Assembly (NCBI RefSeq): GCF_900635445.1
Contig: NZ_LR134117.1
Span: 4,960,001 to 5,024,000 of the forward strand
Source: Serratia odorifera
GTDB taxonomy: Bacteria; Pseudomonadota; Gammaproteobacteria; Enterobacterales; Enterobacteriaceae
DNA length: 64,000 nt
Direction: 5' to 3'
Below are positions 19,824 through 28,629 of this stretch, piece by piece; the first letter of the stretch is position 1, and each line of letters opens with the position of its first letter. A program made the translations under genes and the position numbers. The notes under the pieces were generated by a model, which saw only the letters and a list, made by a program, of their open reading frames with translations, made no database searches and was not told where the DNA came from.

Positions 19824-20470
19824 CGTTGACTACTGAGCAACTGCTCGCCGCCGAACAACGCTCGCGTGAAGAGATGGTGCGTCTCGGCGCGTCGTTCTTC
19901 CAGCGCGGCTATGCCACCGGCTCCGCCGGCAACCTGTCGCTGCTACTGGCGGACGGTACGCTGTTGGCAACGCCGACCGGCTCCTGTCTGGGGGAACTGC
20001 AGGCCGAGCGCCTGTCGAAAGTCAGCCTGAGCGGCGAGTGGCTTTCCGGCGACAAACCGTCAAAAGAGATCAGCTTCCACCGGGCGCTGTATCTGAATAA
20101 CCCGGCATGCAAAGCGGTAGTGCACCTGCACTGTACCTATCTCACCGCCCTGTCCTGTCTGCAGGGGCTGGATACCGAGAACGCCATCAAGCCGTTTACG
20201 CCGTACGTGGTAATGCGGGTGGGCAAAGTGCCGGTAGTCCCGTATTACCGCCCAGGCGACGAGCGACTGGCACACGACCTGGCCAAACTGGCCCCGACGC
20301 ACCGCGCCTTCCTGCTGGCCAACCACGGCCCGGTAGTGACCGGCAAGGATCTGCGCGCCGCAGCCGACAACACCGAAGAAATGGAAGATGCGGCAAAGCT
20401 GATTTTCACGCTTGGCGACCGCCCGATCCGTTATTTGACCGATGACGAAATTGCCGAGTTACGGAGTTAA
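19820..20470 (+). CDS. otnC: 3-oxo-tetronate 4-phosphate decarboxylase OtnC
   Basis: Class II aldolase/adducin-fold, metal-dependent decarboxylase producing dihydroxyacetone phosphate and CO2 from 3-oxo-tetronate 4-phosphate. The 216 residues show the phosphate-binding GSAGNLSL motif near residue 34, and the metal-binding histidines in AVVHLHCTYLTALS (residues ~96-109) and in LLANHGPVVTGKD further on. Its ATG overlaps the otnK stop by four bases. The frame is intact. Confidence 0.93.
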   Translation: MTLTTEQLLAAEQRSREEMVRLGASFFQRGYATGSAGNLSLLLADGTLLATPTGSCLGELQAERLSKVSLSGEWLSGDKPSKEISFHRALYLNNPACKAVVHLHCTYLTALSCLQGLDTENAIKPFTPYVVMRVGKVPVVPYYRPGDERLAHDLAKLAPTHRAFLLANHGPVVTGKDLRAAADNTEEMEDAAKLIFTLGDRPIRYLTDDEIAELRS

Positions 20471-20472
20471 TC

Positions 20473-21249
20473 ATGCCTAAATTTGCTGCCAACTTATCGA
20501 TGATGTTTAACGAACTGCCGTTTCTGGATCGCTTCGCCGCCGCCGCGGACGCCGGTTTCAACGCGGTAGAGTTCCTGTTTCCCTATGACTATCCGGCCGA
20601 TCTGCTGGCGGAAAACTGCGCCAGCATGGTCTGCAACAGGTACTGTTCAACACCGCGCCGGGCGATGTCGGTGCCGGCGAGTGGGGGCTGGCGGCGTTGC
20701 CGGGCCGCCAGCAGGACGCGCGGGCCGACATCGATCGTGCGCTGAGCTATGCGCTGGCGCTCGACTGCCCGAACGTGCACGTGATGGCCGGGGTAGTACC
20801 GCCGGGCGAAGACGCCCAGCGCTATCGCGATACCTTTATCGACAACCTGCGCTACGCGGCCGATACCTATGCGAAACACGGCGTCAAGGTCATGATCGAA
20901 GCGCTCAGCCCACAGGTGAAGCCGAACTATCTGTTCTCCAGCCAACACCAGGCGGCGGCACTGCAGGCGGAGATCGATCGCGCTAATGTGTTTATCCAGT
21001 TCGATTTCTTCCATGCCCAACTGGTCGACGGCAACATCAGCGGGCTGATCGCCTCGTTGGCGGGTCGCTACGGACATATTCAAATCGCCTCGGTGCCCGA
21101 TCGTCATGAGCCGGACAGCGGCGAGCTGGACTATGGCTGGCTGTTCGAACGGTTGGACCAGCAGGGTTATCAGGGCTGGATCGGTTGTGAATTACAAGCC
21201 ACGCGGCGAAACCCGCGCCGGGCTGGCCTGGGTAACCCCCTATTTATAA
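20473..21249 (+). pseudogene. otnI: 2-oxo-tetronate isomerase OtnI, two compensating frameshifts
   Basis: Hydroxypyruvate-isomerase-like TIM-barrel enzyme interconverting 2- and 3-oxo-tetronate. The N-terminus FAANLSMMFNELPFLDRF and the later VMIEALSPQVKPNYLF, IQFDFFHAQL and HIQIASVPDRHEPDSGELDY are characteristic. A base is missing in the A run at 20612-20615 and one is extra at 21192-21193. After correction the protein ends GCEYKPRGETRAGLAWVTPYL and has 258 residues, exactly the E. coli length. Two bp separate it from otnC. Confidence 0.9.
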
Positions 21250-21362
21250 TCGGGCGAGCGCGCCAACACCAGATTACTACCCAATAGCAAACATAAAAAC
21301 TAAACGCATTCCGTATCGCCCCGCCAGGCGATCGCGGTGCGAACGCTTACCGAGGCTACACC

Positions 21363-22729
21363 ATGTCTACCACAATGTTACTGTTAATCGCCCTGGCAGG
21401 CGTATTGCTGCTCCTGCTGATGGTCATCAAGGCCAAAGTGCAGCCCTTTGTCGCGCTGCTGGTCGTCAGCCTGCTGGTGGCGCTGGCCGCCGGCATTCCA
21501 ACCGGTGAGGTCATGAAAGTGATGACCGCCGGCATGGGCGGCGTGCTCGGCTCGGTTACCATTATTATCGGCCTCGGTGCGATGCTCGCCGGATGATAGA
21601 ACATTCCGGCGGTGCTGAATCGCTGGCGCAGCGCTTCAGCCAGGCGCTGGGCCTAAAACGCACCATTGCCGCACTGACTCTGGCGGCGTCATTCTCGCAT
21701 ACCGGTATTCTTTGACGTCGGATTTATCATTCTGGCGCCGATTATTTACGGCTTCGCCAAAGTGGCCAAAGTCTCGCCGCTCAAGTTCGGCCTGCCGATG
21801 GCCGGCGTGATGCTGACGGTACACGTCGCACTGCCGCCGCACCCCGGGTCCGGTGGCCGCCGCCGGTCTGCTGGGTAGCGACATTGGCTGGTTGACCATC
21901 ATCGGTATCGCCATCTGTATTCCGGTTGGCATCATCGGCTACTTTGTGGCGAAGTACCTCAACCGCAAAACCTATCCACTGTCCATCGAAGTATTGGAAC
22001 AACTGCAGCTGCGGCGCCGGAGCCGGCAACGGCAGACCAGGCACCGCTCAGCGATCGCCTGAACCCGCCAAGCGCCGGGCTGGTGTCGGCACTGATCGTC
22101 ATTCCCATCGCCATTATCATGCTGGGTACCGTTTCCGCCACGCTGCTTGAACCGGGTAATGCATTACGTGACGTGCTTTCACTGATTGGCGCGCCGGCAG
22201 TAGCGCTGATGATTGCCCTGGCGCTGGCCTTTTACTTCCTGGCGGCACGTCGTGGCTGGAGTCTGCAACACACCAGCGACGTAATGGGCGCAGCGCTGCC
22301 TACCGCGGCGGTGGTGATTCTGGTCACCGGTGCCGGCGGCGTATTTGGCAAAGTGCTGGTGAATCCGGCGTCGGCAAGGCGCTGGCGGAGGTGCTGACCA
22401 CCGTTGGATTGCCGCTGATCCCGGCGGCGTTCATCATCTCGCTGGCGCTGCGGGCATCGCAAGGTTCTGCGACGGTGGCGATTTTGACCACCGGCGGCTT
22501 GTTGTCTGAAGCCGTAAGTGGGCTGAACGCCATTCAGCTGACGCTGGTGACGCTGGCCACCTGCTTCGGTGGGCTGGGACTGTCGCACGTTAACGATTCC
22601 GGCTTCTGGATTGTCACCAAATATCTCGGTCTGTCGGTTGCCGACGGCCTGAAAACCTGGACTGTCCTGACCACCGTCCTCGGCGTTAGCGGCTTCCTGT
22701 TTACCTGGTTGGTGTGGTTAATGATATAA
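21363..22729 (+). pseudogene. ygbN: GntP-family sugar-acid permease YgbN, frame broken by six indels
   Basis: Inner-membrane permease of the gluconate:H+ symporter family, the likely uptake route for the acid degraded by LtnD and OtnKCI. Continuous homology runs from MSTTMLLLIALAGVLL to the last helix FLFTWLVWLMI. I infer missing bases near 21587, 21689, 21696, 22011 and 22361 and an extra G near 21847. Corrected length is 456 residues against 454 in E. coli. Helices such as IPVFFDVGFIILAPI (reconstructed) and ASQGSATVAILTTGG are typical. Here deletions dominate, unlike betT. It lies 113 bp after otnI. Confidence 0.88.
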
Positions 22730-22792
22730 CGTTTGTCATCCTTTGATGCGGGCGGCGTTGGTAGGCCGCCCGCGTATATGCTGGAGCAGCAA

Positions 22793-23323
22793 ATGAACCT
22801 CTACACCACCGCCCCGTTGTTAGTCACCGACCGTTTGATCCTGGATAGCCATACCATTGACGATTTTGACGCGATAGCCGCCCTGTGGGCCGATCCGCAG
22901 GTGGTGCGCTATATCGGTGGCACGCCGCGCGATCGCGAAGACAGCTGGGGCCGCCTGTTACGCTACATCGGCCACTGGCAGCTGTTGGGCTACGGCTGCT
23001 GGGCAGTGCGTGAGAAAGCCAGCGGAGCCTTTATCGGCAGCATCGGCTTTATCAACTTCCAACGGGATATCACCCCGCCGCTGGATGCGCCGGAAATGGG
23101 CTGGACGCTGGCCTCGGCAGCGCACGGCAAGGGGTACGCCACCGAAGCGTTGCAAGCGGCACTGGGCTGGGCGCAAGCGCACCTGCCGGCCGATAAACTG
23201 CTGTGTATCATTTCGCCCGAGAATCGCGCTTCGCTAAAGCTGGCGGCCAAGGTCGGCTTCAGCGAAAGCCACCGCAGCGAGTATCACCAGAAGCCGATCG
23301 TCGTTATGCAACGCCCGCGTTAA
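22793..23323 (+). CDS. GNAT-family N-acetyltransferase, RimJ/RimL-like
   Basis: Cytoplasmic acetyl-CoA-dependent acetyltransferase of 176 residues; the acceptor is not identifiable from sequence. The start ATG at 22793 follows GGAGCAGCAA; the frame is open 20 codons further upstream, including another Met. The acetyl-CoA-binding motif lies at AAHGKGYATEAL, preceded by EMGWTLAS, and followed by the motif-B stretch ISPENRASLKLAAKVGF. It is 64 bp behind ygbN and could be read through from that operon, but there is no functional link visible. Confidence 0.85.
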   Translation: MNLYTTAPLLVTDRLILDSHTIDDFDAIAALWADPQVVRYIGGTPRDREDSWGRLLRYIGHWQLLGYGCWAVREKASGAFIGSIGFINFQRDITPPLDAPEMGWTLASAAHGKGYATEALQAALGWAQAHLPADKLLCIISPENRASLKLAAKVGFSESHRSEYHQKPIVVMQRPR

Positions 23324-23417
23324 GGCGCGGTGTGCTGTCCAGCCGTCGTTGCCCGCAGCGTGCGCTTTTCGCAGCAGCCCACCAATACCAAGGGACAATA
23401 GCGCCAAACCGCAGGCA

Positions 23418-23447
23418 AAAAAAATCCGCCCGAAGGCGGATTTTTGT
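23418..23447. terminator. Bidirectional intrinsic terminator between GNAT gene and ompX
   Basis: An A run, then AATCCGCC CGAA GGCGGATT and a T run: a perfect stem with a stable tetraloop-like CGAA, flanked by A8 and T5. It can terminate the plus-strand GNAT gene and the minus-strand ompX gene. Confidence 0.9.
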
Positions 23448-23484
23448 CGCGGAAGCCACCGAAGCGGCACACCGACGGGAATTC

Positions 23485-24003
23485 TTAGAAACGGTAGCCT
23501 ACGCCAACGCTCCAGATGCCAACGTCCACGCTGCGGATACGGCTCTGCTCGTAGCCTACGTCCAGAGCAACATCCTGGATTGGGTTGAACTGCAGACCAG
23601 CACCGTAGCTGAAGCCGTAATCGCTGCTGCCGCCACGGCTAGAACCGTTTTGTGCGTTATCAACGTTTTTACCGTAGCCTACACCGATAACACCGTAGAT
23701 GCTTGCCCAGTCGTTGAAACGGTAAGCTGGACCTGCGGTGATGGAGTTGTACTGAGCTTTCTTGTATTGACCAGCTTCAGCACGATCTTTTTCCAGGTGA
23801 GTGAAGGAACCGATAACACCCAGTGGGCTGTTGTCGAACTCGTAACGGTATTTCAGGTTGAAACCGTCTGCTTTGTTAGCAACACCTTGAAGGTCGCCTT
23901 GAGCATAGCCACCGGAGACGGTGCTCTGACCAGCGAAAGCGGTACCTGCGGTCACTGCTAATACACAAGCTGCTACTGCGGAAAGACATGCAATTTTTTT
24001 CAT
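23485..24003 (-). CDS. ompX: Outer-membrane protein OmpX
   Basis: Small eight-stranded outer-membrane beta-barrel of the Ail/OmpX family. The chosen ATG at 24003 (MKKIACLSAVAACVLAV) follows GAGGTGGTT and gives 172 residues; an ATG two codons earlier is less likely. The signal peptide is cleaved after TAFA. Conserved strands include FNLKYRYEFDNSPLGVIGSFT, AGPAYRFNDWASIYGVIGVGYG, DYGFSYGAGLQFNP and the C-terminal VGYRF with terminal Phe required for barrel assembly. The 398-bp region upstream to rhtA is AT-rich and probably holds its promoter. Confidence 0.97.
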   Translation of the reverse strand: MKKIACLSAVAACVLAVTAGTAFAGQSTVSGGYAQGDLQGVANKADGFNLKYRYEFDNSPLGVIGSFTHLEKDRAEAGQYKKAQYNSITAGPAYRFNDWASIYGVIGVGYGKNVDNAQNGSSRGGSSDYGFSYGAGLQFNPIQDVALDVGYEQSRIRSVDVGIWSVGVGYRF

Positions 24004-24401
24004 AACCACCTCAAACGCGTTTTATTATTAAGTACATCCATTTGTCATGCATTGAAAATATAACAAAAATCAGCGTGAAACTCTGCCCTGAAATCGATGT
24101 CTAATACTTAGTATCGTGTAACAGAAGATTTCAAGAACAACGCATCTGCTTCATTTCGCTTAATTTTCGGGCGTATTCTAAACTTTTATGTGACAAAAAT
24201 CACCTATTTAATATCCAGATAATTCTTAAACAATTGCGCACTTTTTGCACTAAACCACCACTTTTGCTTAAACGAAACGTTTAATTCCCTGCTTTCCACG
24301 CTTTTCTCAGACAGATAGACAGCATTTCATTTACACTCAAGGACCTCTGTTTAGTGTGCTCCTGCCAGCCGGTGGGGGTGGTGTTCAAGAAGGCTGAAAG
24401 G

Positions 24402-25286
24402 ATGTCGTCTCCTACTGCAAAAACCTCTGCCAGACTGCTGCCGATCTGTCTGCTGCTGGTCGCCATGGTATCAATTCAAGGTGGTGCGTCACTGGCGAAA
24501 AGCCTGTTCCCGCTGGTGGGTGCCGAAGGCATTACCACGCTGCGCCTGAGTATCGGCACCCTGATTCTGTTTGTCATATTTCGACCGTGGCGAATGCGCT
24601 TCGCCGCCGGCAGCCGCTTGCCGCTGCTGATTTATGGCCTGTCGCTTGGTGCCATGAACTATCTGTTTTATCTCTCGCTACGCACCGTTCCGCTAGGTAT
24701 TGCCGTCGCGCTGGAGTTCACCGGGCCGCTGGCGGTGGCGATGTTTTCTTCACGCCGGGCGGTTGATTTCATCTGGGTCGCGCTGGCGATGGTCGGGCTG
24801 TGGTTCCTGTTGCCGCTGGGTCATGACATGGGCAGCATCGATCCGCTTGGTGCGGCCTGTGCGCTCGGGGCCGGCGCCTGTTGGGCGGTATACATCATCT
24901 TTGGGCAAAAGGCCGGGGGCGATCATGGTCCCGGCACCGTCGCCGTGGGGTCGCTGATTGCCGCGCTGGTGTTCTGCCCGATCGGTGCCTGGCAAACCGG
25001 CAGCGCGCTGCTCAACCTAGATATACTGCCGCTGGCGCTGGCAGTAGCGATCCTGTCCACCGCGCTACCTTATTCCCTCGAGATCATCGCACTGCCGAAG
25101 ATCCCGGCGCGTACCTTCGGCACGCTGATGAGTCTCGAACCGGCGATGGCGGCCCTTTCCGGCATGATCTTCCTCAATGAGCACCTCAACGGTATCCAAT
25201 GGTTGGCACTGGCGGCCATTATCATGGCGTCGATGGGGTCCACGCTGACCATTAAGCCCAAGCCGCAAATCGAACAGCTCAGCTGA
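24402..25286 (+). CDS. rhtA: Threonine/homoserine exporter RhtA
   Basis: Inner-membrane efflux carrier of the EamA/DMT superfamily with about ten transmembrane helices, exporting threonine and homoserine. The ATG at 24402 follows GAAAGG and gives 294 residues, matching E. coli RhtA (295). The N-terminal signature SIQGGASLAKSLFPLVGA is nearly identical to the E. coli protein. The position between ompX and dps is conserved in enterobacteria. Confidence 0.95.
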   Translation: MSSPTAKTSARLLPICLLLVAMVSIQGGASLAKSLFPLVGAEGITTLRLSIGTLILFVIFRPWRMRFAAGSRLPLLIYGLSLGAMNYLFYLSLRTVPLGIAVALEFTGPLAVAMFSSRRAVDFIWVALAMVGLWFLLPLGHDMGSIDPLGAACALGAGACWAVYIIFGQKAGGDHGPGTVAVGSLIAALVFCPIGAWQTGSALLNLDILPLALAVAILSTALPYSLEIIALPKIPARTFGTLMSLEPAMAALSGMIFLNEHLNGIQWLALAAIIMASMGSTLTIKPKPQIEQLS

Positions 25287-25340
25287 GCACAGTCAGCCGG
25301 TGTGCTGACCGGCTGACCTGGCGCAGCTGTTGACGCGCGG

Positions 25341-26546
25341 TTATTCTACCGCGATCGGCTGTGGCACCAGCTTGACCTGATGCCCCCCTTGCAATGCCTT
25401 GACTTTTTGCTGGTACGCCTGCACCTGTTCAGCATTTTTCAGCAGGGTATAGCTCAGTTCAAAATCAGCACTCTGGCCCGGCTGCAGCTGCTTGATACGC
25501 CCTTGCTCGCGTTCTATTTTCACCGGATACGCATAGTTGGTGCCCGGTTCAATGCCGGTCACGTAGCCTTGCCGTTCGGTATCGGTATTCTTCCACAGCG
25601 TCAGTAATGGCAACTGCCGGGTATCAAAACCGATGGCCACGCCGCGATCGCCCTGTTTGTTGTTCAGCATCGCCAGCGTTTTACCCTGGGCATCGGCGTA
25701 TGGCACGATATTGAATACCATCTCGTCATAACCCTTGGTTGGTCCCTGATAACGCTGCCATTCCTGCAACCCAGCCTTGGCGTAATCATTAAACGGTGAA
25801 ATTTCCTTGATTGGCGCACTGAATATCGCCCCCTCTTCCAGCAACGGTTTGCCGAAATTGCTGTGGTAGATGATTTGGTAATCGCGCGGGTAATCCGCCC
25901 GGTTGGTTAACCTGTCGTGGAGGGTAAAGCTCTCCTCTCCCGGCACGTAACGCAATTCTGTCCAGGTTTCCAGATTGCTTTTCTTGAAAGTGTTTTCCTT
26001 CAACAAGCCGCGGATACGCACGGCATACGGCGCCTTGTCATCAATCTCCACCACTACCTTGGACGCTGGCGTATTGCCAGCCCGGCCATGCAGGGTATAC
26101 AGCGTGCCATTTTCCACTCCCGGGTGGCCGGTCCATTCAAATCCGCAACGCACCATCATTTCATTAAAACCGTCCAGCCAGCCGAGACCGTTGCGGCTAT
26201 CAAGATTGATATATGCCGGATTGACCACCTCGGTAACCGGCGAATCCCAGCCCAAACGTACCCCAGATCCATTCACATGCAGAATGTCCATGCCTCGTGT
26301 GGGGCTGAGCGCAATGGTCAGGCCTGGGCTGGTCAAGGTGATCACTTTCGACCCCTCCTGTTTGCCGCCATGCAGGATCTGCTGCTGCACGCTGAAACGT
26401 GGTCCCGGCAAGTTCAGCTTTTGGCTGTCGGTTTGCCAATTGCCTTGTTCAATGCCTTTTTCACTATCGGTCAATACAAAGGTCTGCGCGCCGACATACC
26501 CGGAAATCAAAGAGATAGTTATTGAAACTGCGATTAGCGTCTTCAT
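25341..26546 (-). CDS. Periplasmic DUF4432 (aldose epimerase-like) protein
   Basis: Predicted exported protein of 401 residues with the galactose mutarotase-like fold of the DUF4432 family. The ATG at 26546 opens a clear signal peptide (MKTLIAVSITISLISGYVGAQ); the frame continues 45 codons upstream without such a signal. Recognisable stretches are SPTRGMDILHVNGSGVRLGWDSP, the GFNEMMVRCGFEWTGHPG region with a candidate binding/catalytic His, and LWKNTDTERQGYVTGIEPGTNY. Family members are thought to bind or epimerise sugars; no substrate is evident. No sugar operon flanks it, so it stands alone between rhtA and dps. Confidence 0.8.
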   Translation of the reverse strand: MKTLIAVSITISLISGYVGAQTFVLTDSEKGIEQGNWQTDSQKLNLPGPRFSVQQQILHGGKQEGSKVITLTSPGLTIALSPTRGMDILHVNGSGVRLGWDSPVTEVVNPAYINLDSRNGLGWLDGFNEMMVRCGFEWTGHPGVENGTLYTLHGRAGNTPASKVVVEIDDKAPYAVRIRGLLKENTFKKSNLETWTELRYVPGEESFTLHDRLTNRADYPRDYQIIYHSNFGKPLLEEGAIFSAPIKEISPFNDYAKAGLQEWQRYQGPTKGYDEMVFNIVPYADAQGKTLAMLNNKQGDRGVAIGFDTRQLPLLTLWKNTDTERQGYVTGIEPGTNYAYPVKIEREQGRIKQLQPGQSADFELSYTLLKNAEQVQAYQQKVKALQGGHQVKLVPQPIAVE

Positions 26547-27270
26547 TTTTCCTGCCCTTGTGGTTAGCTGAAAGGTTTTAGCTAAAGTCAGCACAAAGTA
26601 GATTTTCATCGTGGGTGAAAATGCGAAGCGGGTCACTTTTCGAAAAAAGGTCGATTTCCGAACGATTAATACGTGATGCATGGCAAATTTAATTGAAATT
26701 AATAATTAATTCTCACAATTAACTGTGCATAAAATCACCATTCATGCTGAAAATGCTGAAATGTATCAGCTTGGCGCTCCCTGTGGTGGTGATATGACAG
26801 CCCATATCCTGGCCGACGCTCAACCCATGCATCGCAAGGTGTGCCTCATCAGACGGGTGTGCGGCCGTGACGAGCGGGTTTATCGGCAACCAAAGGCTAC
26901 GCCATGGTGACTGATGCCAGCATCGGCATCGGCAGGTGATTGCCATTGCCTGGCCGCTGCAGTTTTGCTGACCAACGGCTGGCCGGATTAGCGGCATGGT
27001 AATTGCTTGTTAAATAAATCCGTCGGCGGGCTATGATTACTCGGAGAATAACTCAGAGGGATGTTCAGAGAACTGATTGTAATATTTGATAAAGCGTTGT
27101 TAACTATTATTAACATTCGCTCAGCGCCAGACAGCGGTAAAATTACAAATAATTAAAATACAAACAGTTAGATATAATCCTTTTTATCTTACTCCTGTTA
27201 AAAGTAATTTAACAATGGATTAAACCGATTTAATCCATCGCTTTTTTCATCCAGCAAAATGCGCAGTCAC
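26547..27270. other. Long non-coding stretch upstream of dps
   Basis: About 720 bp between the DUF4432 gene and the dps promoter. Short frames at 26719-26997 lack any family resemblance and a ribosome site. The distal part (27080-27240) is AT-rich, with repeated AATTA/TTAAC words that would suit IHF, H-NS or Fis control of dps. I see no RNA gene or terminator that I can defend. Confidence 0.4.
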
Positions 27271-27279
27271 TGCTATAAT
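27271..27279 (+). promoter_or_regulatory. Extended -10 promoter element of dps
   Basis: TGCTATAAT, an extended -10, lies 48 bp upstream of the dps start codon, with no good -35 at 17 bp spacing. This fits the known E. coli dps promoter, which is used by both sigma-70 and sigma-S. The assignment is by motif and position. Confidence 0.5.
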
Positions 27280-27327
27280 TACTCCCGTAGCAAATTAGGA
27301 CAACGACTAATCAAGAGGATATCTGAT

Positions 27328-27831
27328 ATGAGCACCGCTAAACTGGTTAAAACGAAATCTTCTGACCTACTTTACACGCGCAATGACATGGATGAAAAAA
27401 CCAAACTGGAGGCCATCAAAGCCCTGAATCATCAGGTAGTCCAGTTTATCGACCTGTCGTTGATCACTAAGCAGGCTCACTGGAACATGCGTGGCGCCAA
27501 CTTTATCGCCGTGCATGAAATGCTCGACGGTTTCCGTACCGCCATTATCGACCACCAGGATACCTTTGCCGAGCGCGTGGTGCAGTTGGGCGGCGTAGCA
27601 CTGGGTACCGTGCAGGTGGTTAATGACAAAACGCCGTTAAAAAGCTACCCAACCAATATTCACAGCGTGCAGGAACACCTGAAGGCGCTGGCGGATCGCT
27701 ACGGCGCCGTAGCCAACGACATTCGCCAAGCGATTGGCGAAGTGACCGATGAAGATACTGCAGACATGTTCACCGCTGCCTCACGCGATCTGGACAAGTT
27801 CCTGTGGTTTATCGAATCCAATATTGAATAA
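27328..27831 (+). CDS. dps: DNA-protecting ferritin-like protein Dps
   Basis: Dodecameric starvation/oxidative-stress protein that binds DNA and mineralises iron using H2O2. The 167 residues equal the E. coli length. The inter-subunit ferroxidase ligands are conserved: His51 in QAHW, His63, Asp67, Asp78 and Glu82. The lysine-containing N-terminal tail (MSTAKLVKTK) used for DNA binding is present. The start follows AAGAGGATATCTGAT. A strong terminator follows the gene. Confidence 0.98.
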   Translation: MSTAKLVKTKSSDLLYTRNDMDEKTKLEAIKALNHQVVQFIDLSLITKQAHWNMRGANFIAVHEMLDGFRTAIIDHQDTFAERVVQLGGVALGTVQVVNDKTPLKSYPTNIHSVQEHLKALADRYGAVANDIRQAIGEVTDEDTADMFTAASRDLDKFLWFIESNIE

Positions 27832-27880
27832 CCGCGATAGGGTTGTTTGGCACACATCCTGCGTGTTGTAGGGTGACAGA

Positions 27881-27912
27881 ACAGGTTGCGGCTGATGCCC
27901 AACCTGTTTTTT
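27881..27912 (+). terminator. Intrinsic terminator of dps
   Basis: ACAGGTT and AACCTGT form a stem around a 13-base loop, followed by six T residues, about 50 bp after the dps stop. Confidence 0.85.
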
Positions 27913-27972
27913 CGTTTCGCGTCAACGCGCAAACCGATAACGCCCCTAATATCCGGCGTAAGCGAGGTGAGC

Positions 27973-28239
27973 ATGGCAAGTGGATGGGCAGCAGATGGCG
28001 CAGTTCAGGATCAGATAGATTCGACCGTCGACGATGCCGTACAGCGAGCGCGGGGAGCGCTGGGCCACGGCGAAAGCGCACAATATTGTCATGAATGCGG
28101 CGAAGCCATCCCGCAGGCGCGTCGCGACGCATTGCAAGGCGTACGCTATTGTCTGGCCTGCCAGAACGCGCTGGATAAACAGCACGCGGCAGCCAGTCTG
28201 TACAACCGGCGCGGTAGCAAAGATAGCCAGTTGCGCTAG
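27973..28239 (+). CDS. ybiI: DksA/TraR-type zinc-finger protein YbiI
   Basis: Small 88-residue cytoplasmic protein with a four-cysteine zinc finger, YCHECG and YCLACQ, in the DksA/TraR C4 arrangement. The N-terminus MASGWAADGAVQDQIDSTVDDA and the C-terminus YNRRGSKDSQLR are almost those of E. coli YbiI, which has the same length. The start follows GAGGTGAGC. Its role is unknown; by family it could modulate RNA polymerase, but it lacks the long coiled coil of DksA. Confidence 0.92.
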   Translation: MASGWAADGAVQDQIDSTVDDAVQRARGALGHGESAQYCHECGEAIPQARRDALQGVRYCLACQNALDKQHAAASLYNRRGSKDSQLR

Positions 28240-28435
28240 TTTCCCCGTTGTCCCAGCCGGGTCTGATCGTTAGCGCTCGACCGCCCTTTCCTGCCTGAAT
28301 GCCAATCCCATCGGCACGGGTTGCACCTGTTTGTGCCGTATCGCACCGCTAAAGTTAGAGTTAGTTATCAGTATTGATGCATAATTGTTAATTATCGGTT
28401 GTTTCCCAGCCATAAATTGGTTAATCATAACCAAA

Positions 28436-28485
28436 TGCACCATCCAGGCTCGCAGAGCACCATTTCAGGGCCTCCTTTTGGTGCA
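28436..28485 (+). promoter_or_regulatory. NtrC-like half-sites upstream of glnH
   Basis: TGCACCA (28436-28442), GCACCA (28457-28462) and TGGTGCA (28479-28485) match halves of the NtrC consensus TGCACC-N5-GGTGCA. They lie about 70-120 bp upstream of the candidate sigma-54 element, a normal enhancer distance. The spacing within a single full site is not canonical. Confidence 0.45.
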
Positions 28486-28556
28486 TTACCTTAAAAATTG
28501 GCCAATTCGGCACAACATCACATCACAACCCCTTGTTTTTATAATAATTGCAACTA

Positions 28557-28572
28557 TGGCACGAATATTTCA
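28557..28572 (+). promoter_or_regulatory. Candidate sigma-54 promoter of glnHPQ
   Basis: TGGCACGAATATTTCA resembles the sigma-54 consensus TGGCACG-N4-TTGCA with one mismatch in the -12 element (TTTCA for TTGCA). It lies 58 bp before the glnH ATG. In E. coli glnHPQ is driven by a sigma-54/NtrC promoter, so the position supports the call, but the loss of the -12 G lowers confidence. Confidence 0.45.
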
Positions 28573-28629
28573 TGGCATGTATGCAATAACAAAATGGGTA
28601 AACCGCAACCTGTACAGGAAATTCCTCTT

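Noticed and set aside
23203..23961. 252-codon plus-strand frame overlapping ompX
   Set aside because: It is the antisense of ompX joined to the end of the GNAT gene and the terminator; no independent coding signal.
26719..26997. 92-codon minus-strand frame upstream of dps
   Set aside because: Atypical residue composition and no family match; more likely non-coding regulatory sequence.
28571..28590. Second sigma-54-like element ATGGCATGTATGCAA before glnH
   Set aside because: GG-to-GC spacing is too short for a sigma-54 promoter.
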